Source: a virus. Taken from it: a stretch of 44,736 bases of DNA. The translations under genes and the position numbers were made by a program. The stretch spans positions 1 through 44,736 of the IMG/VR virus record IMGVR_UViG_3300031537_000002; one strand, written 5' to 3'. The notes under the pieces are model-generated. The model was not told the DNA's origin. It ran no database searches and was given only the letters and a program-made list of their open reading frames with translations. Shown piece by piece: positions 31,606-39,639 of the stretch; the first letter of the stretch is position 1, and each line of letters opens with the position of its first letter.

Positions 31606-32330
31606 GTAGATACGTGATAAATGAAATTAAATATCCTTCTCCAACTATAATACTTGGCGAGCTTGCAAAGGGTGAAAATTTCTATACCTGGATTGGAAGA
31701 GAGGCCTTAAAAACTGGGAAAGAAGATGGATATAAAATCAGCAGAGATAAATCAGCTTCTATAGGGTCTGAGCTTCATAACTTAATTGAGTGTTTTGTTA
31801 AAATAAAGATAGAAGAAAGGCCCGAAAACATAAAACATTTTCTGAAAGATTATGATAGTCAGATAAAATCAATGTTCATGAAATTTTTCAATTGGCAAAA
31901 AGAAAATGTTAAGAAGTTTCTTGAAAGTGAAAAACCTGTAGTTCATGAAAAAGACTGCTGCGCTGGAACTTTTGATTTTTCTTATATTGATTATTCAGAT
32001 AGAAAAATTATAGTTGACCTAAAAACATCTGGGGATATATACGATACTTATATAATGCAAGTTAACTTCTATAAGCATGCAAGGGAATCAATGTCAGGGA
32101 AATACAAAGTTGAGTTCAACCAGGATAATGCGCACTGGACAAAAAGCTTTGAATATGATATAATCAAATATGATGATTGTGCAATTTTAAGAATTTCCCG
32201 TGAATCAGAGCTTGAATATAGAATTGTCACAGATCAAAATAAGTTACAAGCTTTTTTATTAGTGTTATCTTATTATTACACGGTTAAAAAAAGACGATTA
32301 AATAATAATCGTGCAAAAAATAGAAAATAA
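31602..32330 (+). CDS. PD-(D/E)XK nuclease (Cas4/RecB-type exonuclease-like)
   Basis: 242 aa. IGSELHNLIE is the N-terminal His helix. GTFDFSYID and KIIVDLKTS give the Asp, Asp and Lys of the PD-(D/E)XK core, with a QVNFYKHA helix after it, as in phage RecB/Cas4-like exonucleases. With the annealase and SSB downstream it likely forms the recombination set. Confidence 0.82.
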   Translation: MSRYVINEIKYPSPTIILGELAKGENFYTWIGREALKTGKEDGYKISRDKSASIGSELHNLIECFVKIKIEERPENIKHFLKDYDSQIKSMFMKFFNWQKENVKKFLESEKPVVHEKDCCAGTFDFSYIDYSDRKIIVDLKTSGDIYDTYIMQVNFYKHARESMSGKYKVEFNQDNAHWTKSFEYDIIKYDDCAILRISRESELEYRIVTDQNKLQAFLLVLSYYYTVKKRRLNNNRAKNRK

Positions 32331-32341
32331 AGGATTAAATA

Positions 32342-32524
32342 ATGGAAATAAACTATGAATGGTATAAAGGATGGTGTATAACTTCTTGTCCAAATAAAGA
32401 AGAGGAGCATTTAAAAGTAGGAAATATATATTGTCATAAGTGTTTTTATTTTGTAGATGATGATAAAGAAAAAAAGAAAGTTACATGTTTTTATAAAAAA
32501 AGAGAGGTAAAAAATAAATCTTAA
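32342..32524 (+). CDS. Cys/His-cluster hypothetical protein (60 aa)
   Basis: CITSCPN, CHKC and TCFYKK give a zinc-site pattern. AAAGGA precedes the ATG. No family. Confidence 0.5.
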   Translation: MEINYEWYKGWCITSCPNKEEEHLKVGNIYCHKCFYFVDDDKEKKKVTCFYKKREVKNKS

Positions 32525-32574
32525 AAAATATAAAATTACTTATAATATATTAAAACAATAAAAGGAGTAAAATA

Positions 32575-32817
32575 ATGTTTAGAATTATAGACAAAACAGA
32601 AGATAAAGATATTATAAAAATGTCTAATATGCCTAAAAATGCGGTAGCAAAAGTTATAGATAATGATGATTATAATGGACATTATGTATTTAAGATATAT
32701 AATAAATTTTATTTTGATTTAACTGATGGTTCTTATTGGAGTGATGGAAGCGAAACTTTAGTCAAACTTCTTCCTCAAGGTGAAAAAGTAACTGTAGAAT
32801 TTTTTAATGAGGAGTAA
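32575..32817 (+). CDS. Hypothetical acidic protein (80 aa)
   Basis: AAAGGAG before ATG. Beta-type, with SYWSDGSETLVKLL near the end. No family. Confidence 0.5.
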   Translation: MFRIIDKTEDKDIIKMSNMPKNAVAKVIDNDDYNGHYVFKIYNKFYFDLTDGSYWSDGSETLVKLLPQGEKVTVEFFNEE

Positions 32818-32821
32818 AAAA

Positions 32822-33184
32822 TTGGAAACAATAGATATTAAAGGTAAATCTTATATCACTGTAAATGAAAGAATAAAGCATTTTAGATCAAAGTTTCCTA
32901 ATTGGTCTATTATTACATCTATAGAACAAATTCATAAAGAAGGCGTAATTTTTAAAGCGTGTATTTTTGATGAAAACAATAAAATAAGAGCAACTGGACA
33001 CGCAATGGAAAAAAGCGGCGATAGTTTTATTAATAAAACAAGCCATATAGAAAATTGTGAAACTTCTGCTATTGGCAGGGCATTAGGGTCAATGGGAATA
33101 GGAATTGATTCTAGTTTTGCTAGTGCTGACGAGATTTTAAATTCAATTAAAAATCAAAAAATAAACGGAGGAAATAATGTCTAA
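32822..33184 (+). CDS. ERF/Rad52-like ssDNA annealing protein
   Basis: 120 aa from a TTG at 32822 behind GAGGAG. The C-terminal HIENCETSAIGRALGSMGIG matches the conserved (A/C)ETSAxGRALG block of phage ERF-type annealases, with a following ASADEI. Shorter than most ERF proteins. Sits between exonuclease and SSB. Confidence 0.65.
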   Translation: METIDIKGKSYITVNERIKHFRSKFPNWSIITSIEQIHKEGVIFKACIFDENNKIRATGHAMEKSGDSFINKTSHIENCETSAIGRALGSMGIGIDSSFASADEILNSIKNQKINGGNNV

Positions 33185-33665
33185 TGATTTAAATAATGTT
33201 GTACTTATTGGAAGGTTAACAAAAGACGCTGAAATTAAGTACACTTCAACCGGGAAGCCTGTAACAAAATTCTCTATAGCAAATAATTCAATTTCTAATA
33301 AAACAGAATACGTTAATTATTTTGATGTAAATGTATGGGGAGTTCAGGCTGTTAATTGTGAAAAATATTTAAAAAAAGGTAGCAAAATTGTTGTTACTGG
33401 TAGTTTGAGACAAAACAGATGGCAGGATCAGTCTACTGGACAAGTGAAATCAAAAGTTGAAATTAACGCTTTTAATGTTCAGTTTTTAGGATCGAAACAA
33501 AACGGACAGCAACAAAACACACAATATCCACAAAACACGCAACAACCAGGAAATTACCAACAACCACAAAATAGTATTCCTCAGCAGAATACTAGTAATA
33601 TTAACAATCAGTTTTCCGGACAACAAATGGATAACAAGCCGTTAAGCGATGATATCCCGTTTTAG
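33177..33665 (+). CDS. ssb: Single-strand DNA-binding protein
   Basis: 162 aa. The OB-fold start NVVLIGRLTKDAEIKYTSTG, central WGVQAVNCEKYLKKG and KIVVTGSLRQNRW are typical; a Gln/Asn-rich linker leads to the acidic tip DDIPF that binds partner proteins. Confidence 0.95.
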   Translation: MSNDLNNVVLIGRLTKDAEIKYTSTGKPVTKFSIANNSISNKTEYVNYFDVNVWGVQAVNCEKYLKKGSKIVVTGSLRQNRWQDQSTGQVKSKVEINAFNVQFLGSKQNGQQQNTQYPQNTQQPGNYQQPQNSIPQQNTSNINNQFSGQQMDNKPLSDDIPF

Positions 33666-33673
33666 GATTATAT

Positions 33674-34171
33674 ATGCCAAAAAAAATAGTTTTTTTGAAA
33701 ATGACAATTAAAGAAGCTGTGGAGCAAGGGGCCGTAAACGTAGCGGTCCCTATGGTTTCAAGTGATGTTGAGCAATTCAATAAGCTTGGGTCTCCGTTTC
33801 GAGCTACTATCACAAAATCAAGAAATCTAATGCATCATAGAAAGTTTTTTGCAATATGCAATATGATGGTTGATAATGGAATACTTGATATTATTCCAGT
33901 TGAAAAAAATGTTATTGACAAACTTATTGAAAGATTCAAAAATGAGTCTTATGTTTTGGTGTATGTTATGAAATTTGCCTTTCTTCCATTAGAACAAAAA
34001 ATATTACCAAACGGGACGGTGATTGAAGATGTTTCTAGTATTTCATTTGATGAAATGGATCAGGACGATTTCAAAAAATTCTATGATGATTGTATTCAGT
34101 ATTTTTGTGATAATATGCAAATAACAAAAGAGCAGATTGAAAGGAATATGGATTATGAGAAGAGAGATTAA
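33674..34171 (+). CDS. DUF1367-like protein
   Basis: 165 aa with SRNLMHHRKFFAICNMMVDN, the DUF1367 hallmark (RN..HRKFFAL), and an acidic C-terminal helix. These proteins accompany recombination genes in many phages; function unknown. Confidence 0.6.
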   Translation: MPKKIVFLKMTIKEAVEQGAVNVAVPMVSSDVEQFNKLGSPFRATITKSRNLMHHRKFFAICNMMVDNGILDIIPVEKNVIDKLIERFKNESYVLVYVMKFAFLPLEQKILPNGTVIEDVSSISFDEMDQDDFKKFYDDCIQYFCDNMQITKEQIERNMDYEKRD

Positions 34172-34577
34172 ATTTAGAATTTGGTTTCCAAATATTAAAA
34201 TATTTATGCCTTATGATGAAAAAGTATTTAATTTGATGGATGTAACTAATGGTAAGTTGGTTTATAATTGTGATGACTGGCTGGAATCAAATGATGATTT
34301 AGAGTATTATGATGATGAAGGATATGAATTAAATCAATACTCAGGATTAAAGGATAAAAATGGTAAAGAAATTTATGAAGGTGATTATAGTATTGATGAA
34401 AATACTTTATATTTAATAACGTTTAAAAATGGTTCGTTTGGTTATAATGTTTATGATAGAAATGATGATGGTTCATGGTCTTTAATTGAATTTGAAACAA
34501 TGGAAAGTTATTATTATGACAAAATGGACTTTTCAAAAAATATTTATGAGAATCCAGAATTGTTGGAATCAGAATGA
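34155..34577 (+). CDS. YopX-family protein
   Basis: 140 aa from ATG 34155. MRREIKFRIWFPN, then YSGLKDKNGKEIYEGDYS is the YopX signature. Role unknown in the family; common in Firmicutes phages. Confidence 0.82.
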   Translation: MRREIKFRIWFPNIKIFMPYDEKVFNLMDVTNGKLVYNCDDWLESNDDLEYYDDEGYELNQYSGLKDKNGKEIYEGDYSIDENTLYLITFKNGSFGYNVYDRNDDGSWSLIEFETMESYYYDKMDFSKNIYENPELLESE

Positions 34578-35779
34578 AAGACATTGAAAATATTATATTT
34601 GGATGCTGCCTAATAAGCAATGAATGTTTTCTTAAGCTAAACGAGTTTGGTAATATTTTCTTTAAGTATCAAAAATACTACGATTCGTTAATTGAGGTAC
34701 ATGATAATGATATTTCAGATGTATATATGATATCAGATATTTTCCAAAAAAACAAACTTGATTATTCTTTTGTAATGAAAATTATTAACGAAATTGAATA
34801 CGAATATAACAGCTTTGATATGTATTTGCAAAAATATATATCTTATTATTCTCAAGAAAATACAAAAATTCAATTTGACAGATACAAGAGAAACGAAATA
34901 ACATTAGAAGAGCTTCAAAACAATGTTGAAAAAAACGTTTTGATCAAAAATGTTAAGTCAAAAAAATGCAATGCTATTGATATTATCAGAGAAAAATCAT
35001 TTGAAGATAAAGACGAGTATATAGATATTGGCATTCCTTTCTTTCAAAATGGATTCGGAAAAGAAGAGTTAATTGTTATTGCTGCGCGCCCGGGGGTCGG
35101 GAAAACTACGCTCATGAGAAACTGGAACATAAAATCAGGAATAAAAAAGATACCTGTTTGTATATATGAATTGGAAGTGCCAAAAAAAAAATACGTTAAG
35201 CAACTTGTATGTCTTATAGCTCAGGTTAATTATGAAATGTATTCTATGGGACTTCTTAATGAAAATGAGAAAAAAAGAATCGAAGATGCAAAATATTTTT
35301 TCGAAAAAAGATTAGTCATTGTAAAAGACATGACAGACGGCATAGGTGATATTGATGCCATGAAATTAGACATGAAAAATATGATCAAAAAATATGGTAT
35401 TCAAATGTTTTTTGTAGACTATCTTCAGCTTGTAAGATGCAGGCATGGTCAAAAACGTAATGAACAGGTAGGGTATATAAGCAGAACGTTAAAGTCTGTA
35501 TCTGCAACTAATCTTACTCCTGTAATAGCCCTTGCGCAATTGAATAGAGAAATAGAAAATCGGGCTAATCCTGATCCAAGATTGTCAGATTTGAAAGACT
35601 CTGGGGATATTGAACAGGATGCAGATACAATAATGTTTTTGAATAATGTTGAAATACCTGGGAAATATACCAGCCGGATAAAGCATTCGATTGTGAAAAG
35701 AAGGAATGGTAACCCTGGTAATTATTTCTCTAATTTTGAAAAAAATACTGGATTTATGAGTGAAATAGAGGTAAAATAA
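34574..35779 (+). CDS. dnaB: DnaB-type replicative helicase
   Basis: 401 aa. N-terminal helical domain to ~150; AARPGVGKTT is Walker A; MFFVDYLQLVR is Walker B; ALAQLNREIENRANPDPRLS is the RecA-fold DNA-binding loop region, followed by DLKDSGDIEQDADTIMFL. Shorter than host DnaB but complete for phage helicases. Probably loaded by the replisome organiser at 24749. Confidence 0.93.
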   Translation: MKDIENIIFGCCLISNECFLKLNEFGNIFFKYQKYYDSLIEVHDNDISDVYMISDIFQKNKLDYSFVMKIINEIEYEYNSFDMYLQKYISYYSQENTKIQFDRYKRNEITLEELQNNVEKNVLIKNVKSKKCNAIDIIREKSFEDKDEYIDIGIPFFQNGFGKEELIVIAARPGVGKTTLMRNWNIKSGIKKIPVCIYELEVPKKKYVKQLVCLIAQVNYEMYSMGLLNENEKKRIEDAKYFFEKRLVIVKDMTDGIGDIDAMKLDMKNMIKKYGIQMFFVDYLQLVRCRHGQKRNEQVGYISRTLKSVSATNLTPVIALAQLNREIENRANPDPRLSDLKDSGDIEQDADTIMFLNNVEIPGKYTSRIKHSIVKRRNGNPGNYFSNFEKNTGFMSEIEVK

Positions 35780-36051
35780 TGAGGTTAATAAATAAAAAAG
35801 ACAGCAGTAATTTTATTAAAATGTCGGTTACAAAGAAGCCAGATTTTAACGCTGGTAATTCTAAAATAAAAATGATTTCAAAAATATGTATTGACTTTGA
35901 TGTTTGTCCGGTATATACTAACTCAAAAGGAACATACATGATTGTTAACATCAAAAATAAATGGTATAGGTGTCTTGTTTGTAATGTCTCAAAGATAGAT
36001 ATAAATACTAATTATACAATGAAACAGGAGCGCGGCTATTATAAAAGATGA
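35779..36051 (+). CDS. Hypothetical protein with CxxC (90 aa)
   Basis: Overlaps the helicase stop. Central KICIDFDVCPVY and WYRCLVCNV give two Cys pairs, like a small zinc-finger primase-type fold, but no catalytic part is present. Confidence 0.45.
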   Translation: MRLINKKDSSNFIKMSVTKKPDFNAGNSKIKMISKICIDFDVCPVYTNSKGTYMIVNIKNKWYRCLVCNVSKIDINTNYTMKQERGYYKR

Positions 36052-36187
36052 AGACAAATGGATCGTTGATCTTCTGTATGGTACAGACCTGAAAAAACTT
36101 GGTATATTTTTGCCTGAATGGGAGAAAAAATTATCAGAGTTAAGGCAACGGCCGGACATAAAAAAAATGCTTAAGGATTTAAAATGA
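36038..36187 (+). CDS. Small protein (49 aa) with possible ATT start
   Basis: Open frame with helical content (DKWIVDLLYGTDLKKLG). No ATG, GTG or TTG lies near its beginning, but an ATT sits about 8 bases behind AGGAG and its stop overlaps the next ATG. A non-standard start or a later TTG is needed. Confidence 0.4.
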   Translation: MIKDEDKWIVDLLYGTDLKKLGIFLPEWEKKLSELRQRPDIKKMLKDLK

Positions 36188-36345
36188 AACGTATTATTAA
36201 CTTTTTATGCAGATTGTTTAATCATATTATTATTCCTACTCCTGAATATTATGTTAATAAACACAAAAGAAATTATGAAAATTTCAGGTGTATTCTATGT
36301 GGAAAAACATGGAGATATTATAAATCATGGAGGAAAAATGACTGA
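36184..36345 (+). CDS. Small basic protein with CxxC (53 aa)
   Basis: Starts in the stop of the previous frame (ATGA). Basic, with RCILCGKTWRYYKSWRK at the end. Overlaps the RecU-like start. Confidence 0.5.
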   Translation: MKRIINFLCRLFNHIIIPTPEYYVNKHKRNYENFRCILCGKTWRYYKSWRKND

Positions 36346-36790
36346 AGGTAAAAAGTTCGAAGATGATTTCAAAAATAGTGTTCCAGATGAGTTTTTCATA
36401 TTTCGTATAAATGATAATCAGGGGTATAATGAAACAAACGAAAGGTTCACGCTATACAATCCATTTGACTTCATCTTTTATAACGGAATCAAACTCTATT
36501 GTTTAGAATTGAAATCTACGCTTGGGAAGAGCCTTTCATTTCACAGGATTAGGCCACATCAGGAAAAAGGGTTAATGAAACAGGTGTACAAAAAAGATGT
36601 AATATCAGGGATTATAATTAATTATCGAGAACTTGAGTTGACAGTATATATCCATATTGAAAATTATCTTGAATATAAAGCTAGTTCAAACAGAAAATCG
36701 CTGCCGGTTGAAGATGCAAAAAAGATCGGCGTTATTATTCCACAGGAACTAAAAAGAACTAGATACAAATATGATTTAAGTATATTTTAA
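36338..36790 (+). CDS. recU: RecU-like Holliday junction resolvase
   Basis: 150 aa from ATG 36338 behind GGAGG (a longer frame to 36251 overlaps another gene). GKKFEDDFKNS, NPFDFIFYNGIKLYCLELKS (Asp, Glu, Lys active-site set) and SLSFHRIRPHQ match the RecU/PBP-related factor A family, which resolves branched DNA before packaging. Confidence 0.82.
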   Translation: MTEGKKFEDDFKNSVPDEFFIFRINDNQGYNETNERFTLYNPFDFIFYNGIKLYCLELKSTLGKSLSFHRIRPHQEKGLMKQVYKKDVISGIIINYRELELTVYIHIENYLEYKASSNRKSLPVEDAKKIGVIIPQELKRTRYKYDLSIF

Positions 36791-36801
36791 GGTGGCAAAT
36801 A

Positions 36802-37371
36802 ATGAAAAAAATTTTAGTTGCTTGTGAAGAATCTCAAGCAGTAACAATTGAAATGAGAAAACTTGGAATAGAGGCCTATTCATGCGACATATTACCATGT
36901 AGTGGAGGGCGTCCAGAATGGCATATCCAACAAGATGTGATTAAATTATTAAAAGAAAAATGGGATATGGTTATTGCCTTTCCTCCGTGTACTGATCTAG
37001 CAGTTTCAGGAGCTAGATGGTTTAGGGAAAAAAGAGCAGACGGAAGGCAACAAAAATCAATTGATTTTTTTCTCAAATTTACAAACCTTACGTGTCAATG
37101 GGCTATAGAAAATCCAATAGGTATAATGTCTAATAATTATAGAAAACCAGATCAAATAATCCAACCTTGGCAGTTTGGGCATGGAGAAACAAAAGCTACG
37201 TGCTTGTGGCTCAACGGATTGCCATTATTACACCAAACAAAAATAGTATCTGGAAGAGATCAGCGTATTTGGAAAATGCCTCCAGGAAAAGACAGATCAA
37301 AATTAAGATCAAAAACATATCACGGTATTGCGGAAGCAATGGCAATTCAATGGGGAAAAAAAATTAAATAA
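36802..37371 (+). CDS. C5-cytosine methylase-like phage protein
   Basis: 189 aa. LVACEESQAVTIEMRKLG is the SAM-site start and IAFPPCTDLAVSGARWF holds the Pro-Cys of C5 methylases. Typical C5 enzymes are longer with a target-recognition domain; this is the short phage form, so activity is uncertain. Confidence 0.65.
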   Translation: MKKILVACEESQAVTIEMRKLGIEAYSCDILPCSGGRPEWHIQQDVIKLLKEKWDMVIAFPPCTDLAVSGARWFREKRADGRQQKSIDFFLKFTNLTCQWAIENPIGIMSNNYRKPDQIIQPWQFGHGETKATCLWLNGLPLLHQTKIVSGRDQRIWKMPPGKDRSKLRSKTYHGIAEAMAIQWGKKIK

Positions 37372-37382
37372 AAGGTGGTATT

Positions 37383-37700
37383 TTGACAGAAAAAAACAAA
37401 GAAATAAAAGAATATATCAGGTCCCGAGATAATGGTATTTGCCAGTGCTGCGGTAAATACTGCTGGAACAATGGGAATGTAGCACATAGAATAGCGCAAA
37501 CAAAAACTAATATAAAAATATATGGGAAAAAAGTAATTGATCATACTTATAATAAGGTATGGACATGTTTTTCTTTTAACTGTAATGATTCTTTTAACGT
37601 CGGGAATAATCCAGGTAAATGTAATACGCTTGTACACTTAATTAACAAGCAAATAGATGTTGAAACAAAAAAAATAACAAAAATATTAAATAACTATTGA
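37383..37700 (+). CDS. HNH-type nuclease-like protein
   Basis: 105 aa, TTG start behind AAAGGTGG. CQCCGKY, then NVAHRIAQ, DHTYNKVWTC and CNDSFNVGN...CNTLV suggest a zinc-bound HNH fold. May be a small packaging or homing nuclease. Confidence 0.6.
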   Translation: MTEKNKEIKEYIRSRDNGICQCCGKYCWNNGNVAHRIAQTKTNIKIYGKKVIDHTYNKVWTCFSFNCNDSFNVGNNPGKCNTLVHLINKQIDVETKKITKILNNY

Positions 37701-37724
37701 CTTTTTAATTTTATTTATTATAAT
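37697..37724 (+). promoter_or_regulatory. Promoter of the plus-strand structured RNA
   Basis: TTGACT (37697-37702), 16-base spacer, TATAAT (37719-37724). The seventh base downstream, 37731, is the first base of the closing helix. Confidence 0.78.
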
Positions 37725-37730
37725 TTATAT

Positions 37731-37930
37731 AGTTGCTATGTGGCGGAATAGAGACGCTTTTATTGGTCTAGGCAGGCGTTGCCTTACTTAAATGAAAAGC
37801 CGATAATGGCACATCAACAATAAAAATGTGAAGTACAAACAATGTAAGAATCGAATCTTACCATAGTAACTGTTTTAATTCTATTGTCTCCTTGAGCTGG
37901 CCTCGTGTATCGGGGCCAATTTTATTTATC
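37731..37930 (+). ncRNA. Free-standing RNA with tRNA-Leu-like GTTGCTAT element
   Basis: The 141-nt element (37731-37871) starts at the predicted +1 and is closed by AGTTGCTATG/CATAGTAACT, one pair being G-T. Inside, TGGCGGAATAGAGACGC resembles a tRNA-Leu D arm and GTAAG-AATCGAAT-CTTAC a T arm with one extra base; further small hairpins (AGGCA/TGCCT, CACAT/ATGTG) fill the middle. A terminator (GGCCTCG-TGTAT-CGGGGCC, 37899-37917, then ATTTTATTT) ends the unit. No ORF. Probably a tRNA-derived phage ncRNA. Confidence 0.65.
37899..37927 (+). terminator. Intrinsic terminator of the plus-strand RNA
   Basis: 7-bp GC stem with TGTAT loop followed by a T-rich tract; separates the RNA from the next promoter at 37933. 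Confidence 0.8.
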
Positions 37931-37932
37931 TA

Positions 37933-38022
37933 TTGACAAATAAGGTTTTATTTATTATACTTAGTAAGTAATTTCATTAAAATATATATAAAGTCTTTCT
38001 GTGTATCAGTTAGGCTTTATAT
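37933..38022 (+). promoter_or_regulatory. Promoter and leader stem-loop of the 38041 gene
   Basis: TTGACA (37933-37938), 17-base spacer, TATACT (37956-37961). The leader folds into an 11-bp stem ATATAAAGTCT/AGGCTTTATAT (37986-37996 with 38012-38022) around CTGTGTATCAG. Confidence 0.75.
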
Positions 38023-38040
38023 TATAATTAAGGAGCTATG

Positions 38041-38640
38041 ATGCAAATAATTGTAACTGATAAAGATTTTTACAAGTCGGCAAGTAATTTAACAAGACAA
38101 AATTTGCAATCTCAAATATTTGAAGCCATCCATGTATTAGCATGCAATTTAGGCGTTGAGGATAAACTTATAAATCCTATTGCTGGAAAACGTTCAAAGT
38201 CAATCAAAAATCATCCTGTTAGCAAGCTATGGAAAGGTTTAAATTTAACATTATATGGATATATTTTAATTCATATTCAAGAATGGAAATTTAACAGAAA
38301 ATATTATTGTGATACTTCAGAAAGAAATTATAATATTCTTTTTAAAGGATTAAAAGATTGTGGATATTTTTCTGATAAACCGCATATGGTAGAAGATAAA
38401 TCATTCATAACAGACGATTTCATCCAGATGCATAGATCAAACTTAATTAGAAAAGAGATTGAAAGAGAAAATAAATTAAAAAAAGATGCATTGACAATTT
38501 CATGTATGTATTTAAACGGTAATTTTAATAGAGATATTTATGAAAAAAAATGCAATGATCTAACTAAAAAACTTTCTTTTCACTACCGTGATCTATGGCC
38601 TGATTGTCCAGTTGATATCCCAATGAGATATGATTTCTAA
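38041..38640 (+). CDS. Pyrimidine-dimer DNA glycosylase-like (MSMEG_6728-type)
   Basis: 199 aa; the second of two adjacent ATGs is better spaced to AAGGAGC. SASNLTRQNLQSQIFEAIHVL and HPVSKLWKGLNLTLYGYI, then EWKFNRKY match the small phage/bacterial family related to T4 endonuclease V. Likely DNA repair; the catalytic residue was not assigned. Confidence 0.65.
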   Translation: MQIIVTDKDFYKSASNLTRQNLQSQIFEAIHVLACNLGVEDKLINPIAGKRSKSIKNHPVSKLWKGLNLTLYGYILIHIQEWKFNRKYYCDTSERNYNILFKGLKDCGYFSDKPHMVEDKSFITDDFIQMHRSNLIRKEIERENKLKKDALTISCMYLNGNFNRDIYEKKCNDLTKKLSFHYRDLWPDCPVDIPMRYDF

Positions 38641-38670
38641 AAAAAAAAATAAAAAATTTAAAGAAAAATA

Positions 38671-38724
38671 TTGTTTTTTTTGAAACATGCACTATAATTA
38701 TTAATGTAAGGTAGTTAATACCTT
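38671..38724 (+). promoter_or_regulatory. Cassette 2 promoter and 5' hairpin
   Basis: TTGTTT (38671-38676), 16-base spacer, TATAAT (38693-38698), then AAGGTA-GTTAA-TACCTT (38708-38724). Almost identical to cassettes 1 and 3 up to the RBS (CTTGGGAGGC). Confidence 0.82.
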
Positions 38725-38750
38725 AACATCAAAAGCTTGGGAGGCTTAAT

Positions 38751-38939
38751 ATGACAAAAATAACAAGAAAATTAACAAATGAAGTAATCGATTGGATTAG
38801 ACATTCAAAAGCAGTAAGTAATAATGATAAATCTTTTATGTTACTTGTTGAAAAAGCATATGAATTAAGAGAAGAATTCCAGACAATTCGCGAATGGAAA
38901 GATGCTTTATATTATAATTATAATTTAAAAAACAAATAA
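38751..38939 (+). CDS. Cassette 2 protein (62 aa, helical)
   Basis: Begins MTKITRKLTNEVIDWIRHSK. Helical and charged, unrelated to the proteins of cassettes 1 and 3 although all flanks are the same. No family. Confidence 0.6.
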   Translation: MTKITRKLTNEVIDWIRHSKAVSNNDKSFMLLVEKAYELREEFQTIREWKDALYYNYNLKNK

Positions 38940-38945
38940 AACCAT

Positions 38946-38984
38946 CCCATGTTGCTAGTACCTTCGGGCCCCGGGCTATCTGGG
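38946..38984 (+). other. GC hairpin upstream of twister copy 2
   Basis: CCCA...TGGG ends pair around a CC-TTCG-GG tip. Less perfect than copies 1 and 3. Starts 7 bases after the stop, ends 5 bases before the cleavage site. Confidence 0.7.
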
Positions 38985-39036
38985 TGAGTAATGCAGCCAA
39001 CGGCTGTCACAAGCCCGCGTGTAATGCAGAGTGATT
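38985..39036 (+). ncRNA. Twister ribozyme, copy 2
   Basis: Core TAATGCAGCC, then TGTCACAAGCCC, then GTAATGCAGAG and GTGA. P2 is TGCA/TGCA; T1 is TCAC with GTGA. Cleavage expected between 38989 and 38990. The downstream product keeps the ribozyme as its 5' end, immediately before GAGGAG and the ATG at 39050. Confidence 0.9.
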
Positions 39037-39049
39037 GAGGAGTTTTGAA

Positions 39050-39295
39050 ATGACAACAACTAACTATTATGATGACAATAACGACGTTACATGTACTGAG
39101 GTATTCGATAATGATCGTATAGTAAAAAGAATTACTGGTGATTTCACAGAAGAATATATCAGGGATGAAAGCGGAATGATCATAGAATACAAATCAAGTG
39201 ATGGCTATTCAAATAAATTAAACAAGACTTCATTTGATGAAGTTATAGATGAATTCGAAAATAATAAAGCTGTATTGCAGGTGACAAAAAGATGA
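39050..39295 (+). CDS. Hypothetical acidic protein (81 aa)
   Basis: ATG 39050 behind GAGGAG, only 13 bases after the twister. Beta-type, acidic (TNYYDDNNDVTCTEVFDND). First cistron of the ribozyme's 3' product. No family. Confidence 0.6.
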   Translation: MTTTNYYDDNNDVTCTEVFDNDRIVKRITGDFTEEYIRDESGMIIEYKSSDGYSNKLNKTSFDEVIDEFENNKAVLQVTKR

Positions 39296-39630
39296 GTAGT
39301 TCAAATATTGAAGATATAATATATCAAGAAATAGAATCTTATTTAGATAACATCGAAATGGTTATTGATAAAGATTGGCCGAGTGTAGAAAACACAGAAA
39401 GTTATTTATCCGGTCAAATATCAGGTCAGAAATATACATTCTTATTTATCGCTAGTTTAATGGTTTTTAATGAATCAGATATCAGGGAAATTATCAATGA
39501 TAATTACGGGCTATATTTTGATGAAAAAATCAATACTTATTTCTATTTTGATCCAATAGAGATTGAAAGAAATATTTACTTTGAAAGAGACGGAAACGAT
39601 TTAAATATTTATATAGAAATTTTTATTTAA
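39292..39630 (+). CDS. Hypothetical acidic protein (112 aa)
   Basis: Overlaps the previous stop (ATGA). Acidic, Tyr/Ile-rich; contains SYLSGQISGQKYTFLFIASL. No family. Confidence 0.55.
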   Translation: MSSSNIEDIIYQEIESYLDNIEMVIDKDWPSVENTESYLSGQISGQKYTFLFIASLMVFNESDIREIINDNYGLYFDEKINTYFYFDPIEIERNIYFERDGNDLNIYIEIFI

Positions 39631-39639
39631 GGAGCTTTT

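Noticed and set aside
37731-37871. Ordinary leucine tRNA
   Set aside because: Acceptor helix over 7 bp, extra T-loop base, no clear anticodon arm, and 141 nt long.
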